Positions 1 to 7,224 of a stretch of 14,662 nt of DNA are shown here, in pieces (the stretch's first letter is position 1; the number at the start of each line of letters is the position of its first letter). A program made the translations under genes and the position numbers. The notes beneath the pieces were generated by a model. That model saw only the letters and a list, made by a program, of their open reading frames with translations, was not told the origin of the DNA and did no database searches. The stretch lies in contig CALKWH010000094.1 in NCBI GenBank assembly GCA_938004375.1, positions 1 to 14,662 on the forward strand. The letters are read 5' to 3'. This DNA comes from an uncultured Pseudomonadota bacterium. Lineage in GTDB: Bacteria; Myxococcota_A; Polyangia; HGW-17.

Positions 1-378
1 CCGCGAAGGGGCTGGCGGCTGGCGGCGGAGCCATGGGGGCCGGCGGGGCCGCGAAGGGACTGGCGGCTGGCGGCGGAGCCATGGGGGCCGGCGGGGCCGC
101 GAAGGGGCTGGCGGCTGGCGGCGGAGCCATGGGGGCCGGCGGGGCCGCGAAAGGGCTGGCGGCGGGCGGCGGGGCCATGGGGGCCGGCGGGGCCGCGAAT
201 GGGCTGGCGGCGGGCGGCGGGGCCGATGGGGACATCGGGGCCGCGAAGGGTGGCGGCGTCATGGGCGACGGTGGGGCCGATGGGGACATCGGGGCCGCGA
301 AGGGCGGCGGCGTCATGGGCGGCGGTGGGGCCGCGAATGGGCTGGCGGCGGGCGGCGGGGCCGCGGGAGCCGCGGGGC
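1..378. repeat. In-frame tandem repeat, 48-bp unit (16 residues) with degenerate 54-, 36- and 48-bp units
   Basis: Units of 48 bases start at 1, 49, 97, 145 and 193. Units 1 and 3 are identical, unit 2 differs by one base and unit 4 by three, and all of these changes are silent on the minus strand. Further in, the array is degenerate, with units at 241 (54 bases), 295 (36 bases) and 331 (about 48 bases). Each unit begins CCGCGAA on the plus strand. On the coding minus strand the unit reads APPAPMAPPPAASPFA. All unit lengths are multiples of three, so gain or loss of units changes protein length without shifting frame. The array continues past the left edge, so the copy number is unknown. Confidence 0.95.
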
Positions 379-628
379 GGCTGCTCTCGGGGATGGCGAT
401 CCCCTGGCTCTTCAGGTACTCGGCCAACTCGGAGCCCGGCGTGGCGGCCATGGTGGGCGCGCTGGCGATCTTGTGGGAAGGCTCCGGCGGGGGCGGCATC
501 ACCGGAGGGATCGTCGCCTCCGGTTTGACGATGACGTTGTCCTTGTTGAGCTCCACGCCGCAACCCAGGCAGAACTTGAAGTGCGATCGGTTCTCTCTAC
601 CACATTGCTTGCAAATCACGCTTGACAC
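1..628 (-). CDS. Zinc-ribbon protein with long Pro/Ala repeat region (3' end outside window)
   Basis: The start is GTG at 628, chosen because AAGGAG lies 7 bases upstream and the zinc ribbon begins at once. About 209 codons are visible and no stop is reached, so the C-terminus is missing. Residues 6-23 hold C-x2-C-x10-C-x2-C (C6, C9, C20, C23), a small zinc ribbon with exactly the cysteine spacing of the FHA protein encoded 49 bases upstream. A short linker and a segment around SELAEYLKSQGIAIPE follow. From about residue 84 the protein is a low-complexity Pro/Ala/Ser/Phe/Met repeat with a 16-residue unit. The strand choice is supported by repeat units that differ by AAG/AAT on the plus strand, which is Lys/Asn there but only CCC/CCA, both Pro, on this strand. 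It is probably co-transcribed with the FHA gene. The unseen C-terminus may carry FHA domains too, but that is a guess. Confidence 0.85.
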   Translation of the reverse strand, partial: MSSVICKQCGRENRSHFKFCLGCGVELNKDNVIVKPEATIPPVMPPPPEPSHKIASAPTMAATPGSELAEYLKSQGIAIPESSRPAAPAAPPPAASPFAAPPPPMTPPPFAAPMSPSAPPSPMTPPPFAAPMSPSAPPPAASPFAAPPAPMAPPPAASPFAAPPAPMAPPPAASPFAAPPAPMAPPPAASPFAAPPAPMAPPPAASPFA

Positions 629-642
629 GGTACAACTCCTTG

Positions 643-661
643 TGTCGTGGCCCGGACGACA
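643..661. other. Small inverted repeat between the two zinc-ribbon genes
   Basis: TGTCGT at 643-648 and ACGACA at 656-661 are perfect complements around a 7-base GGCCCGG loop. The repeat lies in the 49-base gap between the FHA gene and the downstream zinc-ribbon gene, just upstream of the latter's ribosome binding site. There is no T-run, so it is not an intrinsic terminator. It could stabilise or process the message, or be chance. Confidence 0.3.
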
Positions 662-677
662 GTCGCACGCCCTCGAA

Positions 678-1478
678 TCAGGTGATCTCCACCCGGAACA
701 ACTGCTGGCCGATGAACACGAAGTCCCCGTGCACCAGCTGCTGATCGGTCTTGATGCGGCAGAATGTGCCGTTGCGGGAGTTCAGATCCGTGAGGCGGTA
801 GCCGTCGCCGGTGAACTCCATGCGGGCGTGGTTGCCGCTGATGAAAGGATCCGAAGGAAAATCGACGGTGTTTCCGGAGCGGCCCATCGTCAGGGCGTTG
901 CCCTCGGCACGGTAGACGTCGCCGTCGATGCCGCCCTGCAGGATCCGGGTCACCAGGAAGGAGGCCGGGATGTGCGGCGTGTAGTAGTAATACGTGCCGT
1001 CCGCTTCCGGCCTGGGTTCGGTGTACTCCCGGGTCTCGTCGAGGCGCAGCAGTTGCTTTCCGACCATGAACTGGTCGCCTAGGTTGATGGGCACGGTGCC
1101 CTTGATCCGCAAGAACACGCCGTTGACGCTGTCCTCGTCGCGAACCATCAGGTTGCCGTTATCATAATAAAAATTGGCGTGTCGCGGACTCAGGAACGGA
1201 TCGGGCTGCTCGGGCCGGATTGACCCCTCGGACCCGCCGATGACATGCTCCTGGCCGGTGAGATAATAGGTGGTGCCGTCCTGGCCGCTGCCCTTGATAA
1301 GGATCAGGCGGGCCCGGCCGGGCATCTGGAAGGCGCCGAAATACATGGTGGAGCCCTTGGTGGGATGGGGAGCCGCCGCCGGCGCTCCGCCTTCGACCTT
1401 GTATCCGCAGTTTCCGCAGAACTTGAATCCCGCCGGAATGGGTTGGCTGCACTGGGGGCACGGACGCTCGCCGCTCAT
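678..1478 (-). CDS. Zinc-ribbon protein with two FHA domains
   Basis: A 266-residue protein. The ATG at 1478 is preferred over in-frame starts further upstream because GGGAGGAG precedes it and the conserved sequence starts there. Residues 7-24 form a C-x2-C-x10-C-x2-C zinc ribbon. A first FHA domain covers about 56-147 and a second about 174-264. The second has the classic features: G199-R200, S214-x2-H217 and N233-S-R-N236-G. The first keeps S97-x2-H100 and N119-G but has Gly-Gly where the conserved Gly-Arg should be, so its phosphothreonine binding may be weakened. There is no signal peptide or membrane segment, so it is probably cytoplasmic. FHA domains bind phosphothreonine made by Ser/Thr kinases; no kinase gene is in the window. 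It is transcribed ahead of the repeat-containing zinc-ribbon gene from its own likely promoter. Confidence 0.93.
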   Translation of the reverse strand: MSGERPCPQCSQPIPAGFKFCGNCGYKVEGGAPAAAPHPTKGSTMYFGAFQMPGRARLILIKGSGQDGTTYYLTGQEHVIGGSEGSIRPEQPDPFLSPRHANFYYDNGNLMVRDEDSVNGVFLRIKGTVPINLGDQFMVGKQLLRLDETREYTEPRPEADGTYYYYTPHIPASFLVTRILQGGIDGDVYRAEGNALTMGRSGNTVDFPSDPFISGNHARMEFTGDGYRLTDLNSRNGTFCRIKTDQQLVHGDFVFIGQQLFRVEIT

Positions 1479-1603
1479 CGATGACTCCTCCCGCGTGAAT
1501 GGACCATGGATGCGAGGAGACGGGGCCGCGCACGGGCGCCAGCGCGCACTCGGAGCGCGTTGGATCTGGCCACTGTGCGAACCCAGCCGAACCTCATGCC
1601 CAA

Positions 1604-1631
1604 ATGGTATGCACAAAAGGTTCGGTGTCAA
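1604..1631 (-). promoter_or_regulatory. Sigma-70-type promoter for the FHA/zinc-ribbon pair
   Basis: On the minus strand, TTGACA (1631-1626, perfect -35) is followed after 16 bases by TACCAT (1609-1604). The expected start near 1597 gives a leader of about 120 bases before the FHA ATG. The 189-base gap 1479-1667 holds this promoter and a very GC-rich leader; I see no other gene in it. Confidence 0.6.
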
Positions 1632-1667
1632 GGAAAAGGATTGGAAATGGAAGGGGTCTTGCAGGGT

Positions 1668-2936
1668 TCAGGGTTTCTCGGTCGCGGCGGGCTTTTCCGG
1701 CCTGTCGGGCACGTCTCCGAAGAGGACCTCGTCCCCCACGCGGATCGGGAGGGTCGAGCGCTGGATGACGGCGAAACTGTACTTCTCGTGGACCTCGTAC
1801 ACCACCACGGAACCCTTGGTTTCGTAGGGAAAAGACTGGTCCTGCTTGCGTCCCGGATCCAGCGGATGCAGGTGGGCGTAGAGGCCGTCTCCCCGGATGA
1901 TCAGGGGGAGCTGGGCCCCGGGCTTGAGCTCCTGATCGCTGCCGAGGTTGATCACCACCATGTCGTCGGTGGAGAGCAGCTCGGTCTCCTCGATGGTGGC
2001 CACGATGCGGCCGACCAGGGGTTTCTCCCGCTTCTGCTGGATGGGCTGCACCTGCTTGAAGCTCGTCTGCACCTTCCCCACCAGATCCCGGCGGTTGATC
2101 ACCGCGATGGATCGGACGATCTCGGCCCGCAGCACGCCCTCCGGGCGATGCTCGGTGATCTTCACCTCGCCGAGCACCTCTACCAACTGGCCCAAGGGCT
2201 GTTTGCTCTGCGGATCGGTGACCTTCTTCAGGGGGCGGAACACGGTGTAGGTGGAGCCCGGCTTCAATTTTTTGTCGGCGTCCTTGATGTAGACGAAATC
2301 ACCCACCGTGAGCAGGCTCTTCTCCTCCGGGCTCCCCGTGATCGCCCGGCTCTCCTGCAGGGTCTTGTCGTCGATGAAGCCGCGGTTGCGGACTGTGACG
2401 ACCCCCTTCTGGTATTCCAGCCCGTAGAAGCGCTCTTCGGGGTCGGCCTCGGTCGGCGTCTCTTCCACGGGTCCGGGCCGGTCGGTGAGGTTGACGACCG
2501 TGCCGGGGAACAGCCAGTGGGGGTTGGTGATGTGCGGGTTCCAGGACCACAGTTCGGGCCAGAACCAGGCGTCGCCGAAGTATTTCTCGGCCAGCTCCCA
2601 CAGGGTCTCGCCCTTGGTCACGACGTGGGTTCGGGCGTTGGTGCGGGGTCCCGCCTGGATCATGCCGGAGGCGTGGATCAGATCCCACTCGGCCGCGTCG
2701 TCGGCCTCGGCGTCCTTGCCCTCGCCGGGCTTGCCGGGCTCGTCCTTGGAGGCCGTGGAGCGAGGCTCCGCACGGCGCTCCGAATCGACGTCCCCGTCGT
2801 CGGCAGGCGGGGTGACGGCCCAGTGTTTCTCGGACACCGGCGGATAGGTGCCCGGGACGGTGCCCGGCGGGTTGGCCGGGCGCTGCGCGAACCAGAGGGA
2901 CGGGAGGACGATCAGGAGCAGGGTTGTGGGGTTCAC
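1668..2936 (-). CDS. Exported LysM-domain protein
   Basis: A 422-residue protein starting with GTG at 2936. The ribosome binding site (AGGTGA) lies in the last codons of the upstream gene, which stops 4 bases before, so the two are translationally coupled. Residues 1-17 look like a short signal peptide (cleavage likely after SLWFA). An acidic, Pro-rich linker covers about 20-100. One LysM domain spans about 103-150 (THVVTKGETLWELAEKYF to FPGTVVNL), with Trp-rich insertions. LysM domains bind peptidoglycan glycan. The C-terminal 250 residues look like two related halves: each has a D-x2-LKPG element (DKKLKPG, DQELKPG), then a beta-rich stretch and a VGDxV-type motif. I do not recognise a catalytic domain, so it is more likely a wall-binding structural or scaffold protein than a hydrolase. 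Confidence 0.9.
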   Translation of the reverse strand: MNPTTLLLIVLPSLWFAQRPANPPGTVPGTYPPVSEKHWAVTPPADDGDVDSERRAEPRSTASKDEPGKPGEGKDAEADDAAEWDLIHASGMIQAGPRTNARTHVVTKGETLWELAEKYFGDAWFWPELWSWNPHITNPHWLFPGTVVNLTDRPGPVEETPTEADPEERFYGLEYQKGVVTVRNRGFIDDKTLQESRAITGSPEEKSLLTVGDFVYIKDADKKLKPGSTYTVFRPLKKVTDPQSKQPLGQLVEVLGEVKITEHRPEGVLRAEIVRSIAVINRRDLVGKVQTSFKQVQPIQQKREKPLVGRIVATIEETELLSTDDMVVINLGSDQELKPGAQLPLIIRGDGLYAHLHPLDPGRKQDQSFPYETKGSVVVYEVHEKYSFAVIQRSTLPIRVGDEVLFGDVPDRPEKPAATEKP

Positions 2937-2940
2937 GGGA

Positions 2941-3891
2941 TCACCTCATTTTTTGAAGATAGGCAGCGGCCTTGGCCGCGGTCGGGGTCTGGGGGACCAG
3001 CTCCACCACGCGGGAGAGCAGCTCCCGGGCGCGCGTGGGGTTTCCGTTCTTGTCATGGGAAATTCCTAATTTATACAGGGCATCAATTGCCTTCGAGCTC
3101 TTGGGATAGTGGTCCAGGAGGCGTTGGTACTGCACGATGGCCAGCGGGTGGCGGCCGCTCGCAAAGTGGCACTCGCCCTGCCAGAAGATGGCGTTCGGGA
3201 CCAGGGAGTGGCCGGCGTGTTCCTTCTCCACCCGGGCGAAGGTGGTGAGGGCCAGGGCGAGCCGGCCCTGCTCGTAGTGTTCCATGGCGGTCTGGTAGAG
3301 TCCCTCGGCGCCGGACGCGGGTCGGGTCTCGGCCGGCTTGGCGGGCGCCTTGTCCCCGGGGAGGTGATCGCTCTCCTCGGGCTCCTTCAGGGGAGCGTGC
3401 CGCCCGAGGGGCAACACCGGCCCGCCAGGATTGACGGCCGGACCCGGTGGCTCGCCCTGCAGACGCAGCACGATGCGTTTATGGCCCGCGGGCGGCGGGG
3501 GCGCCTCTTCCTCGTCTTCGGGTGGCGCCTCCCGTTCGGCGACGGTGACCTCCTCCTCGGTCTCCGGGGGCGGCGGGGGCGCCGGCTTCGGCGCGGGCGC
3601 GGGCCGGGCGCCCGGCGGTCGCAGGGTGACCGTGGGCAGTTCGTCGGGACCGAGCTCCCGGTGTTTCTCCTCCGGGATCCCGGGGGGCCGGGTTCCGCCA
3701 GGAGCGCGGATGGCGAGCCGCGACTCCACCACGCCCAGCCGTCGGGTCATGACCTCCAGGCGCGCTACGAGGGTCTTCTGCTCGTCGGTGAGCCGCTTCA
3801 AGGTGGACTCCAGGCGGTCGGTCCGCGGCGCGCAGGAGCCGAGGACACCGACGGAAGTGAGGATCAGCAAAGGGGTCAGGTACGCGTGCAT
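2941..3891 (-). CDS. CpoB/YbgF-like coiled-coil TPR lipoprotein
   Basis: A 316-residue protein. The ATG at 3891 is chosen because AGAGGTG precedes it and it starts a lipoprotein signal peptide (MHAYLTPLLILTSVGVLGSC, lipobox Cys at 20). Residues about 25-60 form a charged heptad-like helix, typical of the trimerising N-terminus of YbgF/CpoB. A long Pro/Glu-rich linker (about 65-190) follows. The C-terminus (about 195-310) holds about three tetratricopeptide repeats, including AIFWQGECHFASGRHPLAIVQ. CpoB coordinates peptidoglycan synthesis with Tol-Pal during constriction. Unlike classical ybgF it is not next to tolB or pal, and the lipid anchor also differs, so the orthology is uncertain and no symbol is given. 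It is coupled to the downstream LysM gene, which suggests a shared wall-related role. Confidence 0.88.
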   Translation of the reverse strand: MHAYLTPLLILTSVGVLGSCAPRTDRLESTLKRLTDEQKTLVARLEVMTRRLGVVESRLAIRAPGGTRPPGIPEEKHRELGPDELPTVTLRPPGARPAPAPKPAPPPPPETEEEVTVAEREAPPEDEEEAPPPPAGHKRIVLRLQGEPPGPAVNPGGPVLPLGRHAPLKEPEESDHLPGDKAPAKPAETRPASGAEGLYQTAMEHYEQGRLALALTTFARVEKEHAGHSLVPNAIFWQGECHFASGRHPLAIVQYQRLLDHYPKSSKAIDALYKLGISHDKNGNPTRARELLSRVVELVPQTPTAAKAAAYLQKMR

Positions 3892-3909
3892 GGCACACCT
3901 CTGGTTACA

Positions 3910-3938
3910 TGTGTACCACAAACCCACACAGTGTGCAA
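3910..3938 (-). promoter_or_regulatory. Promoter of the CpoB-like/LysM operon, part of a duplicated promoter motif
   Basis: On the minus strand, TTGCAC (3938-3933) is followed after 17 bases by TACACA (3915-3910). The spacer end plus -10, read on the plus strand as CATGTGTACCACAAACCC (3908-3925), matches 17 of 18 bases in the promoter at 7196-7224. An A-rich GAAAAAACCG stretch lies just upstream of the -35, like an UP element. The predicted start is near 3903, about 12 bases ahead of the ATG. Confidence 0.6.
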
Positions 3939-4003
3939 GATTTTGGCGGTTTTTTCTTTCCCCTCCGTCTTTTCCGCTTTTCGTTAATCGATTTTCAGTT
4001 TCT

Positions 4004-5203
4004 TCAGGAGATGACGCCGTGGCGGCGACCGACCTTGGCGAAGGCGGCGATGGCGTGGTCGAGCTGGTCCCGGGTGTGGATCGCCGAGATTTGCGTGCGG
4101 ATCCGGGCCTCGCCCTTGGGGACGACCGGGTAGGAGAAGCCGATGACATACAGGCCCTCGGCGAGGAGATCGTCGGCCATGAGGCCGGCGAGCTTGGCGT
4201 CGCCGAGCATGACCGGGCAGATCGGGTGGTCCTTGCCGCGCAGGGTGAAGCCGAGCTTCTCCATCTCGGAGCGGAAGTACCGGTGGTTCTGCTCGAGCCG
4301 GTCGCGCAGCTCGGTGGTCTCCTCGAGGATGTCGAGGACCCGGAGGGTGGCCGAGGTGATCGTCGGCGCGAGGGTGTTGGAGAACAGGTACGGCCGGCTG
4401 CGCTGGCGCAGGATCTCGACGATCTCGGGGTGGGCCGCGGTGAAGCCGCCGGAGCCGCCGCCCAGGGCTTTTCCGAACGTGGAGGTGACGATGTCGACGC
4501 GGTCCATGACCCCGTTGTACTCGTGGGTCCCGCGGCCCTTCGCGCCCACGAAGCCGGAGGCGTGGGAGTCGTCGACCATGACCAGCGCGTTGTAGCGGTC
4601 GGCGAGGTCGCACACGCCCTTGAGGTTGGCGATGATGCCGTCCATCGAGAAGACGCCGTCGGTGGCGATGAGCTTGAGGCGGGCGTTCTCGGCGTCGGCC
4701 TTCTTCAGTTGATCCTCGAGGTCGTTCATGTCGTTGTTCTTGTAGCGGTAGCGCTTGGCCTTGCACAGGCGCACGCCGTCGATGATGGAGGCGTGGTTGA
4801 GCGCGTCGGAGATGATGGCGTCGTCCGTGCCCAGCAGGGTCTCGAAGAGGCCGCCGTTGGCGTCGAAGCAGGATGAATAGAGGATGGCGTCCTCGCGGCC
4901 CACGAAGGCGGCGATGCGGCGCTCGAGCTCCTTGTGGATGTCCAGGGTGCCGACGATGAAGCGCACCGAGGCCATGCCGTAGGCGTACTTGTCGAGGCTC
5001 TCCTTGGAGGCGGCCACGAGCCGCGGGTCGTTGGCCAGGCCGAGGTAGTTGTTGGCGCACAGGTTGATCACGGGGGTGTCCCGCTCCTGCACGCGGATGT
5101 TCGAAGACTGCGGGGTCACGACCACGCGCTCGCGCTTGTACAGGCCGCCGTCGCGGATGCCCTGCAGTTCGGATTTCAGGATGTCCTTCAGTTGACCGTA
5201 CAT
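4004..5203 (-). CDS. kbl: Glycine C-acetyltransferase (2-amino-3-ketobutyrate CoA ligase)
   Basis: A 399-residue cytoplasmic PLP enzyme that uses CoA to split 2-amino-3-oxobutanoate into glycine and acetyl-CoA, the second step of threonine breakdown after threonine dehydrogenase. ATG at 5203 has GGAGG 7 bases upstream. The length and sequence fit the E. coli Kbl family closely from end to end: [13 protein letters not shown] (46-58), [19 protein letters not shown] (107-125), [14 protein letters not shown] (133-146, with His137 expected to stack on PLP), [13 protein letters not shown] (208-220), and the PLP lysine K245 in STFGKALGG. These Kbl-specific blocks separate it from the related BioF and serine palmitoyltransferase. 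No tdh is next to it. It probably has its own promoter in the 94-base gap upstream. Confidence 0.96.
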   Translation of the reverse strand: MYGQLKDILKSELQGIRDGGLYKRERVVVTPQSSNIRVQERDTPVINLCANNYLGLANDPRLVAASKESLDKYAYGMASVRFIVGTLDIHKELERRIAAFVGREDAILYSSCFDANGGLFETLLGTDDAIISDALNHASIIDGVRLCKAKRYRYKNNDMNDLEDQLKKADAENARLKLIATDGVFSMDGIIANLKGVCDLADRYNALVMVDDSHASGFVGAKGRGTHEYNGVMDRVDIVTSTFGKALGGGSGGFTAAHPEIVEILRQRSRPYLFSNTLAPTITSATLRVLDILEETTELRDRLEQNHRYFRSEMEKLGFTLRGKDHPICPVMLGDAKLAGLMADDLLAEGLYVIGFSYPVVPKGEARIRTQISAIHTRDQLDHAIAAFAKVGRRHGVIS

Positions 5204-5262
5204 GAATAACCTCCGAGGTGGGGTGAAGTGGTGTCGCCCGGGGCCTTGCGCGGGCCGGGACT

Positions 5263-5291
5263 TTCATACTCAAAAAGAAAAAAATTGGGAA
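5263..5291 (-). promoter_or_regulatory. Possible kbl promoter in an A/T tract
   Basis: On the minus strand, TTCCCA (5291-5286) and TATGAA (5268-5263) are separated by 17 bases that are almost all T with one C. Each hexamer matches four of six consensus positions. This AT-rich island stands out in a GC-rich gap between prmC and kbl and may be curved. The predicted start near 5256 gives a leader of about 50 bases. Confidence 0.4.
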
Positions 5292-5297
5292 GCAAAA

Positions 5298-6155
5298 TCA
5301 CAGGCGGGCGTGCAGGACCCGGGGACTCCCCGAGAGGTCCGTCAGGACCGCTACCCGGGACCAGACGCCCGCCTCCCGCGCCCGCCGGACGAGCGGGCCG
5401 TCCTGGCGCTCGCCGAACTCGAGCAGCAGGTGGCCCCCCGGCTCGAGGTGGGTCGGCGCGCGGTCCAGGAGCTCGAAGAGCAGCGTCAGTCCCTCCCCGT
5501 CGGCGAACAGCGCGCCGGCGGGTTCGTGCCGCAACTCGGGCTGCACCGCGAGTCCGCGGGGGATGTACGGCGGGTTCGAGGCGATCACGTCGAAGCGCCG
5601 CCCGGCCACCGGCGTGAACAGATCCCCTTCGACCAGCTCGAGCGCGGCGCCGTGGCGCCGGGCGTTGCCGCGGGCGACCTCGAGCGCCCCCGGGCTGACG
5701 TCGGTGGCGGTGACGCGCCAGGCGGGGCGCACGTGGGCCAGGGCGACGGCGATGGCGCCCGAGCCCGTGCCGACGTCGAGCACGCGCACCGGGTCCTCGG
5801 CGGGGGCGAGACCCAGGGCGGCCTCGACCAGGGTTTCTGTGTCCGGGCGGGGGATCAGCACGTCGGGGGTGACGGCGAAGGCGAGGCCGTAGAACTCCCG
5901 GCGTCCGATGAGATAGGCGACGGGCTCCCGGGCCAGCCGACGGCGCACCAGGGCGCGCAGGGCGTCGCGTTCGGCCCCCGACAGCGGTCGGTCCATGGCG
6001 AGGTAGAGGCCCACGCGGTCACATCCGAGCACGTGGGCGCAAACCAGTTCGGCGTCCAGCCGGGGCGAGTCCAGGTGCGCCTCGGTGAAGCGTTGGGTCA
6101 TCCATCGCACGACCTCTCGGACGGTCCAGGTGTGCTGCACGGGTTGGTCGGTCAT
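5298..6155 (-). CDS. prmC: Release factor glutamine N5-methyltransferase
   Basis: A 285-residue SAM-dependent enzyme that methylates the Gln of the GGQ motif in release factors RF1 and RF2, raising termination efficiency. The N-terminal helical domain (about 10-85) is followed by the family signature IPRPDTE (101-107), the SAM-binding loop LDVGTGSGAIAVALA (126-140), TDVSPGALEVARGNA (151-165), and the catalytic NPPY (194-197). Length is normal for PrmC/HemK. The ATG overlaps the stop of the upstream TPR lipoprotein gene as ATGA, so translation is probably coupled and no separate promoter is needed. The usual neighbour prfA is absent from this window. Confidence 0.95.
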   Translation of the reverse strand: MTDQPVQHTWTVREVVRWMTQRFTEAHLDSPRLDAELVCAHVLGCDRVGLYLAMDRPLSGAERDALRALVRRRLAREPVAYLIGRREFYGLAFAVTPDVLIPRPDTETLVEAALGLAPAEDPVRVLDVGTGSGAIAVALAHVRPAWRVTATDVSPGALEVARGNARRHGAALELVEGDLFTPVAGRRFDVIASNPPYIPRGLAVQPELRHEPAGALFADGEGLTLLFELLDRAPTHLEPGGHLLLEFGERQDGPLVRRAREAGVWSRVAVLTDLSGSPRVLHARL

Positions 6156-7132
6156 GGCGCGGGCAGGGGGGTGTCGCCGTAGCGGCCCGGTCGGGAGACG
6201 TTCCGGATGCGCCGCTCGGGATGACGCGGATCCGGGGGCGAGTGGGCGAGCTCGGTGCGCGGGCAGCCGGCACCGGGCACCCGGGCACGGCAGCGGGCGA
6301 GGAGCTCCCGGCTGCGCTTCGGATCAGCCTTGACCCAGAGCAGCCCCCAGCGATCGAAGGCCTCGGCCTCCACCCAGGCGGGGACGGCGTCGGATCCGGT
6401 GAGTTGCTCGTAGACCACGGAGGCCTTTTCCCGTTCCCCGGCCAGCTCGTGGGCCAGGCCCTGGAACAGCAGCAACGAGGGCTGCTTCGGCCACTTCCCC
6501 AGCGCTTCGACCAGGCGCTTCTCCATGGTTTCGCGGGCCTTGAGGTCGGCCAGCGCCTGCAGCAGCGCCAACCGGTGGACGAGGGCCTCGGGATCGGCCG
6601 CCACCGCGGCCTCGAACTGGCGCAGGGCCGTGGCGTGCTCCTTGAGCTGCCAGTGGGCGCGGGCCTGACACGCCAGCGCCTGGGCCTTCGGGCCGGCCTC
6701 GGAGAGCGCCCCGGCGGCCTTCTGGCAGGCGGTGACCGCGTCCCGGTCCCGGCCGGCGAGCTCCGCCGCGCGCCCCATCAACAATTGGACCTCGGGTTTC
6801 TCCAGGGTCTCGGCGGGCAGGGACGCCAGGACCTGCCAGGCGGCCGCGCCATAACCCATTTCAAAAAACAACCGGGCCTTGGCCACCGGGTCCGCGGGGA
6901 TGGTCATGGTCTCGACGGGATCCGGCGGGGGCGGCGCGGGCGCCATCTCCGCGGTCAGCGTCGGGGTGGCGTCCGCGGTCATGGCCGGAACGGGGGAGGG
7001 GGGCATGGGCGGTTCGGGGTCCTTGTGACCGGACGCGTCCGCCGCCTTGGGAGGGCGCACCGGCTCCCGGTGGCAGGCGCCGGTCGAGCCCAGGGCGAGT
7101 CCCCACAACAAGAAATACGGCAGAACCTTCAT
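6152..7132 (-). CDS. TPR-like lipoprotein of unknown function
   Basis: A 326-residue protein. ATG at 7132 is chosen over an in-frame start 75 bases upstream because it has GGAG just ahead and starts a signal peptide ending at a lipobox-like STGAC (Cys20; position -3 is Thr, which is unusual). A Pro/Ala-rich linker covers about 22-80. From about 82 to 290 the protein is helical and Ala/Leu-rich with tetratricopeptide-like repeats, for example ALACQARAHWQLKEHATALRQ preceding FEAAVAADPEA, and LLLFQGLAHELAGEREKASVV. The last 35 residues are basic and Pro-rich, without repeats. It is likely an envelope lipoprotein that acts as a protein-interaction scaffold; the partner is unknown. It leads a two-gene unit with prmC. 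Its promoter nearly duplicates that of the CpoB-like gene. Confidence 0.85.
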   Translation of the reverse strand: MKVLPYFLLWGLALGSTGACHREPVRPPKAADASGHKDPEPPMPPSPVPAMTADATPTLTAEMAPAPPPPDPVETMTIPADPVAKARLFFEMGYGAAAWQVLASLPAETLEKPEVQLLMGRAAELAGRDRDAVTACQKAAGALSEAGPKAQALACQARAHWQLKEHATALRQFEAAVAADPEALVHRLALLQALADLKARETMEKRLVEALGKWPKQPSLLLFQGLAHELAGEREKASVVYEQLTGSDAVPAWVEAEAFDRWGLLWVKADPKRSRELLARCRARVPGAGCPRTELAHSPPDPRHPERRIRNVSRPGRYGDTPLPAP

Positions 7133-7195
7133 CACATCTCCACGGAAGTCATGCTCGCGCGGGCGCCACGAACGGCCGGGCCCGCCGGTAGCCCA

Positions 7196-7224
7196 TGTGT
7201 ACCGCAAACCCGACGACTTGTCAG
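7196..7224 (-). promoter_or_regulatory. Promoter of the TPR lipoprotein-prmC unit, second copy of the shared motif
   Basis: On the minus strand, CTGACA (7224-7219) is followed after 17 bases by TACACA (7201-7196). The plus-strand stretch CATGTGTACCGCAAACCC (7194-7211) differs from the copy at 3908-3925 by one base. A GAAAAATCCG stretch precedes the -35, as in the other copy. The predicted start near 7189 gives a leader of about 57 bases. Confidence 0.6.

Noticed and set aside
1..378. CRISPR-like array
   Set aside because: The repeats are directly adjacent with no spacers, and the unit is in frame with a protein.
33..1082. Long plus-strand open frame encoding a Gly/Ala-rich repeat protein
   Set aside because: It is antisense to the zinc-ribbon gene and the FHA gene, both of which have recognisable domains and ribosome binding sites on the minus strand. 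Unit differences such as AAG/AAT change the protein on the plus strand but are silent on the minus strand.
1506..3248. 580-codon plus-strand open frame
   Set aside because: It is a high-GC shadow across the LysM and CpoB-like genes, without a recognisable domain or ribosome binding site.
2941..3891. A tol-pal locus based on the YbgF-like gene
   Set aside because: No tolQ, tolR, tolA, tolB or pal is present; neighbours are kbl and the LysM gene.
3984..5273. Long Arg/Pro-rich minus-strand frame overlapping kbl
   Set aside because: kbl in the other frame matches its family over the full length; the Arg/Pro-rich composition is typical of out-of-frame reading of GC-rich genes.
5286..5332. Terminator after prmC (CGGGG/CCCCG stem and nearby T-rich stretch)
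   Set aside because: The stem is inside the prmC coding sequence, about 20 bases before its stop, and is not directly followed by the T-run; the AT-rich stretch fits a kbl promoter better.
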